NCBI GenBank assembly: GCA_902805655.1
Contig: CADCTF010000068.1
Location: 1-64,000, forward strand
DNA length: 64,000 bases
Direction: 5' to 3'
DNA from: an uncultured Acidimicrobiales bacterium
Lineage (GTDB): Bacteria; Actinomycetota; Acidimicrobiia; Acidimicrobiales; CADCTF01
Position 1 is the first letter of the stretch; every line of letters starts with the position of its first letter. Shown here one piece after another: positions 53,792 through 62,212 of the stretch. The position numbers were made by a program, and so were the translations under genes. The notes beneath the pieces were generated by a model, which saw only the letters and a program-made list of their open reading frames with translations, made no database searches and was not told the origin of the DNA.

Positions 53792-54341
53792 TCAGCCGTC
53801 GGTAGTGAGACGGGCGTGGAGGTGCTGGTCGTGGCGGGTGCCTTCGACCACGCCGGACAGGCGCAGGGTGCCTTCGAGCCGGTACCCCGCCTTGTGCGCG
53901 ACGCGGCACGATGCCGCGTTGCCCACGGCGTGGACCAGCTGCACCCGGAACAGGCCAAGGCTGTCGAAGGCCCAGGCGCTCACTGCGCGCACGGCTGCGG
54001 TTGCCGCACCCAGCCCCCGCCGATGGGCGACGATCCGGATCCGATGCTTGCTGTCCCCAGCTCCGAATCGATGTTGTGACGAGAGACGTTGCCGACGAAG
54101 GCACCGTCGGTCGCGGAATGGACCGAGAAGGTGGCGTGGGTGGCCTGCGACCAGTCGCTCCTGCGCCGGCACCAGCTGCTGCAGAGGCGATGTCGACGAC
54201 CGCCGGCGCAGGGTTCCAACGCACCACATCCGGTTCTGTCAGCAGCGCCAGCGCGGCCCTCGCGTCGTCCTCGTGCGGTGGTCGCAGCACCTGGCCGTCG
54301 CCCACCAGCTCCACCCAAGGGATCCCGGGCATCACCAGCAA
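53792..54341 (-). pseudogene. GNAT acetyltransferase (RimJ/RimL-like), two frameshifts
   Basis: Reads in three successive frames: frame one MPGIPWVELVGDGQVLRPPH and DVVRWNPAPAVVDIASA; frame two WCRRRSDWSQATHATFSVHS and NIDSELGTASIG; frame three VAHRRGLGAATAAVRAVSAW, CRVAHKAGYRLEGTLRLSGV and the end. Frame changes fall near 54180 (in a GCAGCAGC run) and near 54040 (GGATCC). Adding one base at each restores a continuous GNAT protein, including the ASIGYRI-like strand and the acetyl-CoA loop RRGLGAA. It is therefore a recently broken gene or two sequencing errors. Confidence 0.75.
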
Positions 54342-54379
54342 CCGGTTCCACGGCTCATGGGGGGCGAGGCCGTGAGCCG

Positions 54380-55639
54380 TCAGTCCAGCACGGTCACCGA
54401 CACGATGGGAGAGACGGACGGACTGTCGCCCAGCGAGCCGTGGAAGCGGGCCTGACCAAAGGTGAAGATGCCTCCATCCTCGGCCACCATCAGGTAGCCG
54501 GCTGACCCGAAGGCCACCATCCCGCTCACCGGGCGGTTCAGCCGCTGGTCGCCCATCGAGCCGTAGAACGGTGCGTCGAAGCTGAAGATCCCGCCGTCGC
54601 TGGCCACCAGCCAGTAGCCGTGACCATCACCGTCGGGCACGAGGGACTGCACTGCAGCGTTGAGGGAGATGCCACCCATCGACCCGGCGAACACGGCGTT
54701 GCCGAAGGTGAAGATGCCGCCGTCGGATCCCACCATGTAGTAGCCCCCGTGATCGGGCGTGGGGATGGCGTCGAGCACGGGTCCGTTGAGCTGGGTCCCG
54801 TCCATCGACCCGTGGTGGGGAGCGTTGACGGCCAGCACCCGGCCGTGGCTGCTGAACAGCCAGTAGGCGTTCGCCGAGACGGCCGAGATGGCGGTGACCT
54901 CCTCGCCGGGGCGCAGCGCTGCTGCGGACCATCCGCCGCCCGAGGCCGACGCGTCACCGAAGGCATGGACCTGGCCGGTGGAGCTCAGGACCCAGTAGCC
55001 GTTGCCCGACGGGGTCGCCTCGATGTCCACCATGCGCTCACCCGTGTGGGCGTTGCCGTAGTGGACAGCATCACCGAAGGCGTAGACCGCCCCGTCGCTG
55101 CTCACCATCCAGTACCCCGAGCGCGCAGCGGGCGGCGGATCCAGTGGGGCCGGCGGCGGGTCGGCCGGGGCGGGCGCGTTCAGGGCCGCGATGCAGGCAT
55201 CGAACTCTGGGCCCCCCGTCAGGTTGTCGGTGTGCAGGTAACCGCCTTCGAACGGGAAGACGACCCACGGCTCCGATCCCGGCTGCGTGGGATTGTGAAG
55301 CCGGTTCGCCTGGCGCCAGGTGAGGCCGCCGGGAAGGAGGCGCGCCACGGGGGCGCTCAGCGGGCCCACCGTCGCGGTCGTGACCCGGTCGACGTGCACG
55401 ACGGTGCCTGCGGTCCCGTTGAGCTGGTAAGGGTGGATGTGACCCCCCGGCATCAGGCGGGTGGCCTCAGGCCCGTTCTCATAGTTCTTGTCGGTGTGCG
55501 GGTAATTCGTCTTTAGCGTGGTTGCGCAGGACGCTTCCGCCGCAGCCACGGGGGAGGCGGCAATGGCCAGACCGCCCCCGATGAGCGCCGCAGACAGGAC
55601 GAGGCACCGCAGGCTGCCGCGGCGTGGATGCACAAGCAA
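54380..55639 (-). CDS. Secreted protein with six GYW..SDG-type repeats
   Basis: 419-residue exported protein. The signal peptide is about residues 1-34 (LVLSAALIGGGLAIAASPVA). An N-terminal part of ~125 residues contains two Cys and no known domain, and a Pro-rich linker follows. Six repeats of about 45 residues then follow, each with a GYW-V-SDG-(I/V)-FxFG core, for example GYWLVASDGGIFSF and GYYMVGSDGGIFTF. The pattern suggests a beta-propeller. It is common in secreted actinobacterial proteins of unknown function. The TTG at 55639 has GGAGGG ahead; a GTG at 55633 is an alternative. Confidence 0.78.
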   Translation of the reverse strand: MLVHPRRGSLRCLVLSAALIGGGLAIAASPVAAAEASCATTLKTNYPHTDKNYENGPEATRLMPGGHIHPYQLNGTAGTVVHVDRVTTATVGPLSAPVARLLPGGLTWRQANRLHNPTQPGSEPWVVFPFEGGYLHTDNLTGGPEFDACIAALNAPAPADPPPAPLDPPPAARSGYWMVSSDGAVYAFGDAVHYGNAHTGERMVDIEATPSGNGYWVLSSTGQVHAFGDASASGGGWSAAALRPGEEVTAISAVSANAYWLFSSHGRVLAVNAPHHGSMDGTQLNGPVLDAIPTPDHGGYYMVGSDGGIFTFGNAVFAGSMGGISLNAAVQSLVPDGDGHGYWLVASDGGIFSFDAPFYGSMGDQRLNRPVSGMVAFGSAGYLMVAEDGGIFTFGQARFHGSLGDSPSVSPIVSVTVLD

Positions 55640-55780
55640 GGTCGTTCCCTCCAAGATGTCCGGGCTCGCCGGGCGTTCCTTCGCCCGCAGAAGGTACGCG
55701 AAATGCAGGCACCTGTGCGCTGACGAAGCTGTATTCGTAATCGCCGACCGCCGGCTCCCGCGCGGGGTTACTGTCCCGCC

Positions 55781-56620
55781 ATGCGCCTCACCCCCCGATA
55801 CGGCGACTCCCCCGTCATCTCGATCGATGTGCGAGCCGGCGCCGCCCACCCGATGGTCGGGCAACGGGCACGACTCGAAGCCTTCCTGCGTGACCTGTCG
55901 GAAGAGGAGTGGCTGCAGCCGAGCCGGTGCGCCGGCTGGACGGTGCAGGACGTCGTCTCCCACCTCACAACCGTGAACGGGTTCTGGGCGCTGGCAATCG
56001 GTGCGGGGGCGGCCGGCAAGCCGACGCGGTACCTCAGCACGTTCGATCCGGTGACCTCGCCGGCCGAGCTGGTGGAGCAGGGAAGGGGCGCGGGCGTGGC
56101 CGAGACGCTCGAGCAGTTCGCAGCCAGCTGCGCCGGGCTGGCTGCGGTCGTCGAGGGCCTCACCGAGGAGGACTGGCTGAAGCCGGCCGAAGCGCCACCC
56201 GGTCACCTTCCCATCACGCTGGTTGCCGACCACGGCCTGTGGGACGCCTGGGTCCACGAGCGGGACATCCTGCTGCCCCTCGGCCGCACCCCGGAGGAGG
56301 ATGGGGTCGAGGTCCTGACGTGCCTTCGCTACGTCGCGGCCCTCGGTCCGGCGTTCGGGGTGTGCGCCGGCGCAGCCGAGGTCGGGTCGACCGTCCTGGA
56401 GGTGACCGACCCCGACGCCCGCATCGTGGTGACGGTGGAAGGTGACGCTGTGCGCGTGCACGACGGGCCGGTACCGGACGGCGCCATGACCGGGGGTGGT
56501 GACGCCGTGCAGATCCTGGAGATGCTCAGCTTGCGGGACACCGCGGTCATGGCTCCCGAAGCCGTGCGCTCGTTGACGGCGGGGCTGGCGCTGACCTTCG
56601 ACCAGCCGAGCGTCGTCTGA
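55781..56620 (+). CDS. DinB-fold / maleylpyruvate isomerase-family protein (second copy)
   Basis: 279-residue MDMPI-family protein. The N-terminal DinB bundle carries RCAGWTVQDVVSHLTTVN, and the metal motif in WDAWVHERDILLPLG (HExD) is conserved. A C-terminal SCP-like domain follows from about residue 190. The ATG at 55781 is used. It resembles the gene at 51931 in architecture but not closely in sequence, so it is a paralogue or a family member with a different substrate. The gene is not coupled to others. Confidence 0.8.
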   Translation: MRLTPRYGDSPVISIDVRAGAAHPMVGQRARLEAFLRDLSEEEWLQPSRCAGWTVQDVVSHLTTVNGFWALAIGAGAAGKPTRYLSTFDPVTSPAELVEQGRGAGVAETLEQFAASCAGLAAVVEGLTEEDWLKPAEAPPGHLPITLVADHGLWDAWVHERDILLPLGRTPEEDGVEVLTCLRYVAALGPAFGVCAGAAEVGSTVLEVTDPDARIVVTVEGDAVRVHDGPVPDGAMTGGGDAVQILEMLSLRDTAVMAPEAVRSLTAGLALTFDQPSVV

Positions 56621-56635
56621 CCGTTGTGCCTGGGC

Positions 56636-57916
56636 TCAGGACAGGAAGTACCACCGGGCGAAGAACGAGGTCATGAAGGCGAGCCCGACGGCGCTCGCGG
56701 CCGTGACCACCACCGGCAGAACGATCCGCCGCGTCTTCCTGCCCGCCACCAGATCGGCCACCACCGCGAAGCACGGGAAGGCCACGAGGACGTAGCGGCC
56801 CATGCCGATGAAGTGGCTCGAGCTGGCCGCCGGGACGCCGACCACGACGGCCACGTAGGCGGCGTAGCCCCACCCCAGCCGCCGCACGATGACCGGCAGC
56901 AGGGCGAGGGACGCAAGCGTCACGAAGGCCTGGAGCGCCAGCCCTCCCTGGATGGCGGTGAGGGCGGGGTTCTCGAAGTAGGCGAAGAAGTCGTCCTTGA
57001 GGATCGTGGGCAGGTCGACCGTTCGGTTCCAGCCCGGGGCGCTGGCCACCTTGGCGAACGCGAACGGCTCACCGAAGCGGTAGGCCAGCAGGGCGCAGTA
57101 CGCGGCGAGCCCGCCGACCGACAACAGCACCCCGAGGTCGCGCAGCTTCGGACGCCACGACGGCGCACTCGAGGCGGGTGACGCGGGCTCGCCCGACGGA
57201 GCGAACAGGCGCCGGGGGCGGCCGTAGGCGCCGAAGAGGCCCCGCAGCTCGATGGTGCGGATGACCAACGCGAACGTGAGGGCCAGGCCCACCGGACGGG
57301 CTGCGGTGGCGACTGCGCCGACCAGGCCGGCCAGCACCGGGTGGTCCTTCTCCAGCAGCACGAACGCACTCAGCACGGCGCAGAGGAACAGTGCGTCGGA
57401 GTACACCGCACCGAAGAGGTAGAAGGAGAACGGGTACAGCACGAGCAGGGCTGTGGCCCAACGCCCGACCCTCGCGCCGAACGCCGCCGTGGCCCAGCGG
57501 TGGAAGACCACGACGGCAACGACACCGGCCAGCAAGGACACCACGACGCCGGCGTGCAGCGCGTCACCCGGGAAGACCCGGTTGGCCACCCTCGTGACGA
57601 AGGGATAGGCCGGGAAGAACGCCACGGGGGACTGGGAGCCAGGCCCCGAGTAGGTGTACCCGTCGTTGGCGATGCTGTAGTACCAGCCGGTGTCCCACTT
57701 GGTCCAGCCCTCGAACCAGCGGTGGTCGGGGAACCCGTGGGCCGGGGTCGCGGCGAACGGCAGGTGGTCGACGGAGTAGCGGACGACGACGAAGAGGCCG
57801 ACGGCCACGGTGGCATAGAGGGCCAGCGGGAAGCGCAGCGCCGACACGACGGCGCGCCGGGTCGGCGCCTCTCCCTTGTCACCCCTGCGGCTGCTGACGG
57901 CCATGGTTCCGCTCAT
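56636..57916 (-). CDS. PIG-V-like integral membrane mannosyltransferase
   Basis: 426-residue GT-C-type polytopic membrane protein with 9-11 hydrophobic segments. The first loop carries FEGWTKWDTGWYYSIAND with the WDxxWY motif and AFFPAYPFVTRVANR, both typical of PIG-V-like mannosyltransferases using polyprenyl-phosphate-linked sugars. The C-terminal helices end near AVGLAFMTSFFARWYFLS. Starts at 57916 or 57904 are both possible. It converges on the DinB-fold gene. Acceptor unknown; it could decorate lipids or proteins. Confidence 0.75.
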   Translation of the reverse strand: MSGTMAVSSRRGDKGEAPTRRAVVSALRFPLALYATVAVGLFVVVRYSVDHLPFAATPAHGFPDHRWFEGWTKWDTGWYYSIANDGYTYSGPGSQSPVAFFPAYPFVTRVANRVFPGDALHAGVVVSLLAGVVAVVVFHRWATAAFGARVGRWATALLVLYPFSFYLFGAVYSDALFLCAVLSAFVLLEKDHPVLAGLVGAVATAARPVGLALTFALVIRTIELRGLFGAYGRPRRLFAPSGEPASPASSAPSWRPKLRDLGVLLSVGGLAAYCALLAYRFGEPFAFAKVASAPGWNRTVDLPTILKDDFFAYFENPALTAIQGGLALQAFVTLASLALLPVIVRRLGWGYAAYVAVVVGVPAASSSHFIGMGRYVLVAFPCFAVVADLVAGRKTRRIVLPVVVTAASAVGLAFMTSFFARWYFLS

Positions 57917-57998
57917 CCTGACGCATGGCGCGCGGTCACCTGGCCCAACAACGTCTCAACTACCTCATCCGCCGTGAGGGACGCGCCGATGACCCACC

Positions 57999-60098
57999 AT
58001 GATCACCGCCGGAATCGCGGGGCACACGGGGAGGCACGTCTCGAACACCGTGACGGCACTGATCCTGCGCCATGCCCGCTCGGTCGATGGGGACGCGGGC
58101 ATCGCCGAGGTGCTCCGGCTCGCCGGCGAGACACGGACGATCGAAGAGCTCGAGGACGCGGCCAACTGGAGCTCCGGTGATCAGGCGCTCACGCTGTTCG
58201 ACGCGCTGGCCGAGTACACCGCCGACCCGGACGTCGGGCTGCTCGTCGGTGAGGATCTGCTCCGTCAGTACGAGGGCACGGAGATCGCCGCGCTGCTGCG
58301 TTCGCTCGGGTCGCCCAGCGAGCTGCTGCGGAACATCGCTGCCACCTCGGCCAAGTACTCGACGATGGTGCACAGCGTCGCCCTGGAGATCGGCGACACG
58401 GAAGGCACCATCGAGTACAAGTCGGCGGAGGGCTTCACTCGCAGCCGCCACATGTGCAACTACAGCAAGGGCGCGCTGACGCAGGTCTCGCCCTTGTTCG
58501 GGTTCGGCACGGCCCGGGTGGAAGAGCTGCAGTGCCAGGCCACGGGGGCGGACTCGTGCCTCTACCGGGTCCGGTGGGACACCGTCCCAGTCGACGACGA
58601 CGCGCAGCAGCGCCTGGTCGCTCTGCAGGGCGAGCTGGCCGCGATGACCACTCGCTTCGAACAGCTGCAGGAAACAGCGACCGAGCTGGTGTCGGCCGGC
58701 GGTGTCGACGAGGCGCTGGACGCCATCACCCGGCGAGCGGGACTCGCCGTACGGGCTCCGCAGTTCCTGCTCGCAGTGCGGCTCGGACCTCAGGAGCCGC
58801 TGCGGGTCCACAGCATCGGGTTCACCGCCGAGGAAGCCACGACCTTCGCCGCCGAGCTGCTCCAGGGAGAGGTCGACGACAACGGCGGATCCCGGTTGGT
58901 CGTGGCCATCGGTGCCGGCGAGGATCGCTACGGCCAGCTCGCCGCCGTGCTTCCCGACAACGCCACCTTCTTCGCCCATGAGCGTCGCCTGCTGGAGGCC
59001 TACGCGGCCCATGCCGCCGCTGCGCTCCACACCGCAGCTGCACTCGAGCTGTCGCAGCGACGCGACCGCACCGCACGGGCTCTGCTCGAGCTGGCCAAGT
59101 CCCTCGCTCGCGTCACGACCGAAGACGAGGCGTGCGCACGAGCCGCCACCGCAGTGGTGGCCTCGGTCGACTGCGACCGATCGCGAGTGTGGCTCCTCGA
59201 AGGCGACACGCTGCGTCTGGCTGCAATGGAGGGCGTCGGCGCGGCCGCCGTCCTCGGCCGGCTCTCGGGTCAGGCGTTCCACGACACGAGTGGGGACCCG
59301 CTGGACGCGATCCGCGTCTCGGTGGAGGACTCGCCGTTCACGGCCGGCATGATCCGAGATCCGCGGCCGCTGTTCGTCGCTCGGGGTACCGCTGAGCCGG
59401 AGATGCGCAGCCTGCTGGACCTCACCGACGATGTGGCCACCGCCATGGTGCCGATCTGCTCGCAGGACGGCTTCATCGGCATCGTCGCCGCAGCCGTGGT
59501 CCACGATGCCGAGCGTCTCCGGCGGGACGATGACCTGGTCGAGCGGCTGAGCGGCATCGCCGACCACGCTGCGATCGCGATCACCAACGCCCGACTCGTC
59601 GAGCAGATCCGCCATCAGGCCCTGCACGACGGGCTGACCGGCCTGCCCAACACCCGGCTGCTCGAGGACCGCGTGGAGCAGGCGCTGCATGCAGCCGCCC
59701 GGGAGGGCACGCAAGGCGCCCTGCTGTTCGTCGACCTCGACCGCTTCAAGAGCGTGAACGACTCCCTCGGCCACCAGAAGGGCGACGAGCTGCTCAAGCA
59801 GGCAGCCGCCCGCCTTCTCGCCGGCGTGCGGGCGGCCGACACAGTCGCTCGTGTCGGCGGCGACGAGTTCTGTCTCCTGCTTCGCAACGTGAGCGACGCC
59901 GACAGTGCGCTGGCCGTGGCCGCGAAGATCGCAGCGGCAATGTGCCTTCCCTTCGACCTGGGCCCCGACCGGGTCACGATCGGCGCGAGCGTGGGTGTAG
60001 CGGTGTTCCCGGAGGACGGCACGACGTTCCAGGACCTGCTGAAGCACTCGGACTCGGCCATGTACCGGGCCAAGACGGCTGGTCGTAGCGCCCGGTAG
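57999..60098 (+). CDS. Diguanylate cyclase with V4R-like and GAF sensory domains
   Basis: 699-residue cytoplasmic signal protein. Residues ~1-190 form an N-terminal sensory region ending in a V4R-like pattern (RVEELQCQATGADSCLYRVR). Two GAF-like domains cover about 210-360 and 370-530 (with TARALLELAKSLARVTTEDE). The C-terminal GGDEF domain (about 535-699) has LHDGLTGLPN, VDLDRFKSVNDSLGH, and the intact GGDEF site with an RxxD inhibitory I-site (RAAD) five residues before it, so it should be an active, product-regulated c-di-GMP synthase. There is no EAL domain. Start ATG 57999. Confidence 0.9.
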   Translation: MITAGIAGHTGRHVSNTVTALILRHARSVDGDAGIAEVLRLAGETRTIEELEDAANWSSGDQALTLFDALAEYTADPDVGLLVGEDLLRQYEGTEIAALLRSLGSPSELLRNIAATSAKYSTMVHSVALEIGDTEGTIEYKSAEGFTRSRHMCNYSKGALTQVSPLFGFGTARVEELQCQATGADSCLYRVRWDTVPVDDDAQQRLVALQGELAAMTTRFEQLQETATELVSAGGVDEALDAITRRAGLAVRAPQFLLAVRLGPQEPLRVHSIGFTAEEATTFAAELLQGEVDDNGGSRLVVAIGAGEDRYGQLAAVLPDNATFFAHERRLLEAYAAHAAAALHTAAALELSQRRDRTARALLELAKSLARVTTEDEACARAATAVVASVDCDRSRVWLLEGDTLRLAAMEGVGAAAVLGRLSGQAFHDTSGDPLDAIRVSVEDSPFTAGMIRDPRPLFVARGTAEPEMRSLLDLTDDVATAMVPICSQDGFIGIVAAAVVHDAERLRRDDDLVERLSGIADHAAIAITNARLVEQIRHQALHDGLTGLPNTRLLEDRVEQALHAAAREGTQGALLFVDLDRFKSVNDSLGHQKGDELLKQAAARLLAGVRAADTVARVGGDEFCLLLRNVSDADSALAVAAKIAAAMCLPFDLGPDRVTIGASVGVAVFPEDGTTFQDLLKHSDSAMYRAKTAGRSAR

Positions 60099-60196
60099 CT
60101 CGGCGGCACGAACTCCCGACATGTGGGAACCACATGGAGCCCGGTGGCCGTCATATCGGCGCAAGGGCCGACGGAGCGCCGAACAGAGGAACATCC

Positions 60197-62200
60197 ATGG
60201 GGAAGCGTGTTGCGTTGACGGCACTGCTCGCGTCGATCACGGTCGCAGGTGGCGTGGGGGCTCTCGCCGGTCGGCCCGCCTCGCTGGACAACATCCAGCT
60301 GGCCAGTGCCCTGACCCCGTTCGAGCAGTGCGACGAGCTGCACGACTACATGCGCCGGGAGGCCCACGCCCAGCTCGTCAGCGGCCGGTTCGGGGGTGGC
60401 CTCGGTCCGGACATGATCATGGAGCAGTCCGCGGGCTCCGCCAACAGTGGGAGGGCGCCATCGCCGCCCGCCGCCAGCTCGGCCAGGTCGTCAGGGGCGG
60501 CGGTCGAGCTGAGCGCCGGGAACGATGCGGGCAGCAGCACGTTCTCCACCACCAACGTGCAGGAAGCCGGCATCGACGAGCCGGACATCGTGAAGTCCGA
60601 CGGACGCAGCATGTTCGTGGTCCGGCGCGGTGAGGTGGTCGTGCTCGACATCACCCGTCCCGAGGTGACGGTCGCCTCCCGCCTCCCTCTCGCCGCCGTG
60701 CCGAGCTACGGCGAGCCGCTCCTGCTCCTGGAGGACGGCCGGTTGCTGATCATCAGCCAGGCGATGCGCCAGGAGGCGCCCGGCGCGACGCAGTTCCCGG
60801 GCGATGCCCGGGTCGGCATCTCGCCCTACGCACCGATGCAGCCGATCACCACGGTGCTCGTCGTCGACGTCGGTGACCCGAGGTCGCCGGAGACCGTGGC
60901 CGAGCTCGAGCTGGACGGTGGCCACGTGAGCTCGCGCCTGGTCGACGGCGTGGCCCGCATCGTGCTTCGGTCGATGCCGGGCGTCTCGGTGTACCCAGCC
61001 CGGGACATGAGGGGGACGCCTTCGGCCGCAGCGCCCGAGCTGCCCCCGACCGAGCTCGAGGACTGGCTGCCCGGCTACCGGCTCTCGAACGGCGCCGGGC
61101 GTGTCACCTCCGAGGGTCTGCTCTCCGAATGTGGGTCGGTGCGTCGCCCTGAGGAGTTCTCCGGCTTCGACGTGCTCTCTGTCGTGTCGGTGGATCCGAA
61201 GGACCCCCGACCGAAGGACGCGGCAGCCATCGTCGGCGCCGGCGACACCGTCTACGCCAGCGGACCGTCGCTGTACGTCTCCACGACGTCGTGGCAGCCG
61301 GGTACGACGGAGACGAACGTGCACAAGTTCAACATCGCCGACCCGGACGCCGCCCGTCACGTCGCCTCGGGCACGGTGCCCGGATCGGTGCTCAACCAGT
61401 TCTCGCTGTCCGAGCACGAGGGCGTGCTCCGGGTGGCCACGACGACGGCGGGCGCACCTGCCAGTCGGGGAGCCGGCTCGGAGAGCGGTGTGCACCTCCT
61501 CCGCCAGAACGGTGCCGAGCTGGCCGAGATCGGTGCAGTCACGGGGCTCGGGAAGGGCGAGCGCATCTACGCCGTCCGATTCATCGGTGACAAGGGCTAC
61601 GTCGTCACCTTCCGGCAGACCGACCCGCTCTACGTCCTCGACCTGGCCGACCCGGAGCGCCCGTTGCTCCGGGGCGAGCTGAAGGTGCCTGGGTACTCGG
61701 CGTACCTCCACCCGGTCGGCGAGGACCTGCTGCTGGGAGTGGGCCGTGACGCGACCGACGAAGGCCGCACCACGGGCACCCAGGTGTCCCTCTTCGATGT
61801 CGCCGACCCGGCCAACCCACGCCGGCTCTCCGTCTCGAGCATCCCGGGTGCCAGCTCCGAGGTGGAGCAGGACCACCATGCGTTCCTCTGGTGGCCGGCC
61901 GAGAAGCTCGCAGTGGTTCCGGTGATCAGCGTCGGTGGCGCCATCCCGAACACGTTCGGGATGCCGGTGGCACGCAACATCCCGATACCCCGGGAGCTCA
62001 TCGGCCGGGTCGACACCGGGGCAGCCACCTTCCGCGTGGCCGACGGCACGGTGACCGAGACCGAACGCCTGCGGCACCCCGACGCCGAAGCCATCCGGCG
62101 GATCATCGTGAGCAACGGCCGCCTCCTCACCGTCTCGGGCACCGGTGTCATGACGAGTGATCTCTCCACCCTGACCGCGGGTGCCTGGCTCGGCCTGTAG
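60197..62200 (+). CDS. Secreted beta-propeller domain protein
   Basis: 667-residue exported protein of the family of secreted proteins with a C-terminal beta-propeller related to WD repeats. It has a signal peptide (MGKRVALTALLASITVAGGV), a Ser/Ala-rich spacer and then a propeller with FSTTNVQEAGIDEPDIVKSD near the start, VLVVDVGDPRSPETVAEL and LYVLDLADPERPLLRGEL. It ends near DLSTLTAGAWLGL. The ATG at 60197 has GAGGA ahead; another in-frame ATG at 60134 would put the signal behind a polar lead. Role unknown, possibly cell-surface. Confidence 0.82.
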   Translation: MGKRVALTALLASITVAGGVGALAGRPASLDNIQLASALTPFEQCDELHDYMRREAHAQLVSGRFGGGLGPDMIMEQSAGSANSGRAPSPPAASSARSSGAAVELSAGNDAGSSTFSTTNVQEAGIDEPDIVKSDGRSMFVVRRGEVVVLDITRPEVTVASRLPLAAVPSYGEPLLLLEDGRLLIISQAMRQEAPGATQFPGDARVGISPYAPMQPITTVLVVDVGDPRSPETVAELELDGGHVSSRLVDGVARIVLRSMPGVSVYPARDMRGTPSAAAPELPPTELEDWLPGYRLSNGAGRVTSEGLLSECGSVRRPEEFSGFDVLSVVSVDPKDPRPKDAAAIVGAGDTVYASGPSLYVSTTSWQPGTTETNVHKFNIADPDAARHVASGTVPGSVLNQFSLSEHEGVLRVATTTAGAPASRGAGSESGVHLLRQNGAELAEIGAVTGLGKGERIYAVRFIGDKGYVVTFRQTDPLYVLDLADPERPLLRGELKVPGYSAYLHPVGEDLLLGVGRDATDEGRTTGTQVSLFDVADPANPRRLSVSSIPGASSEVEQDHHAFLWWPAEKLAVVPVISVGGAIPNTFGMPVARNIPIPRELIGRVDTGAATFRVADGTVTETERLRHPDAEAIRRIIVSNGRLLTVSGTGVMTSDLSTLTAGAWLGL

Positions 62201-62212
62201 CAGCGTCCTGCC

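Noticed and set aside
53757-54341. A large AraC protein with a 195-residue N-terminal domain
   Set aside because: The upstream frame holds a shifted GNAT sequence, then low-complexity sequence; the AraC gene itself starts at 53756.
54342-56461. Long upstream extension of the secreted repeat protein frame
   Set aside because: The upstream part is antisense to the DinB-fold gene; a signal peptide and ribosome site set the start at 55639.
57960-60224. 754-codon minus-strand open frame
   Set aside because: Lies fully antisense to the diguanylate cyclase, low-complexity Arg/Gly/Val content, no domain; produced by GC-rich codon bias.
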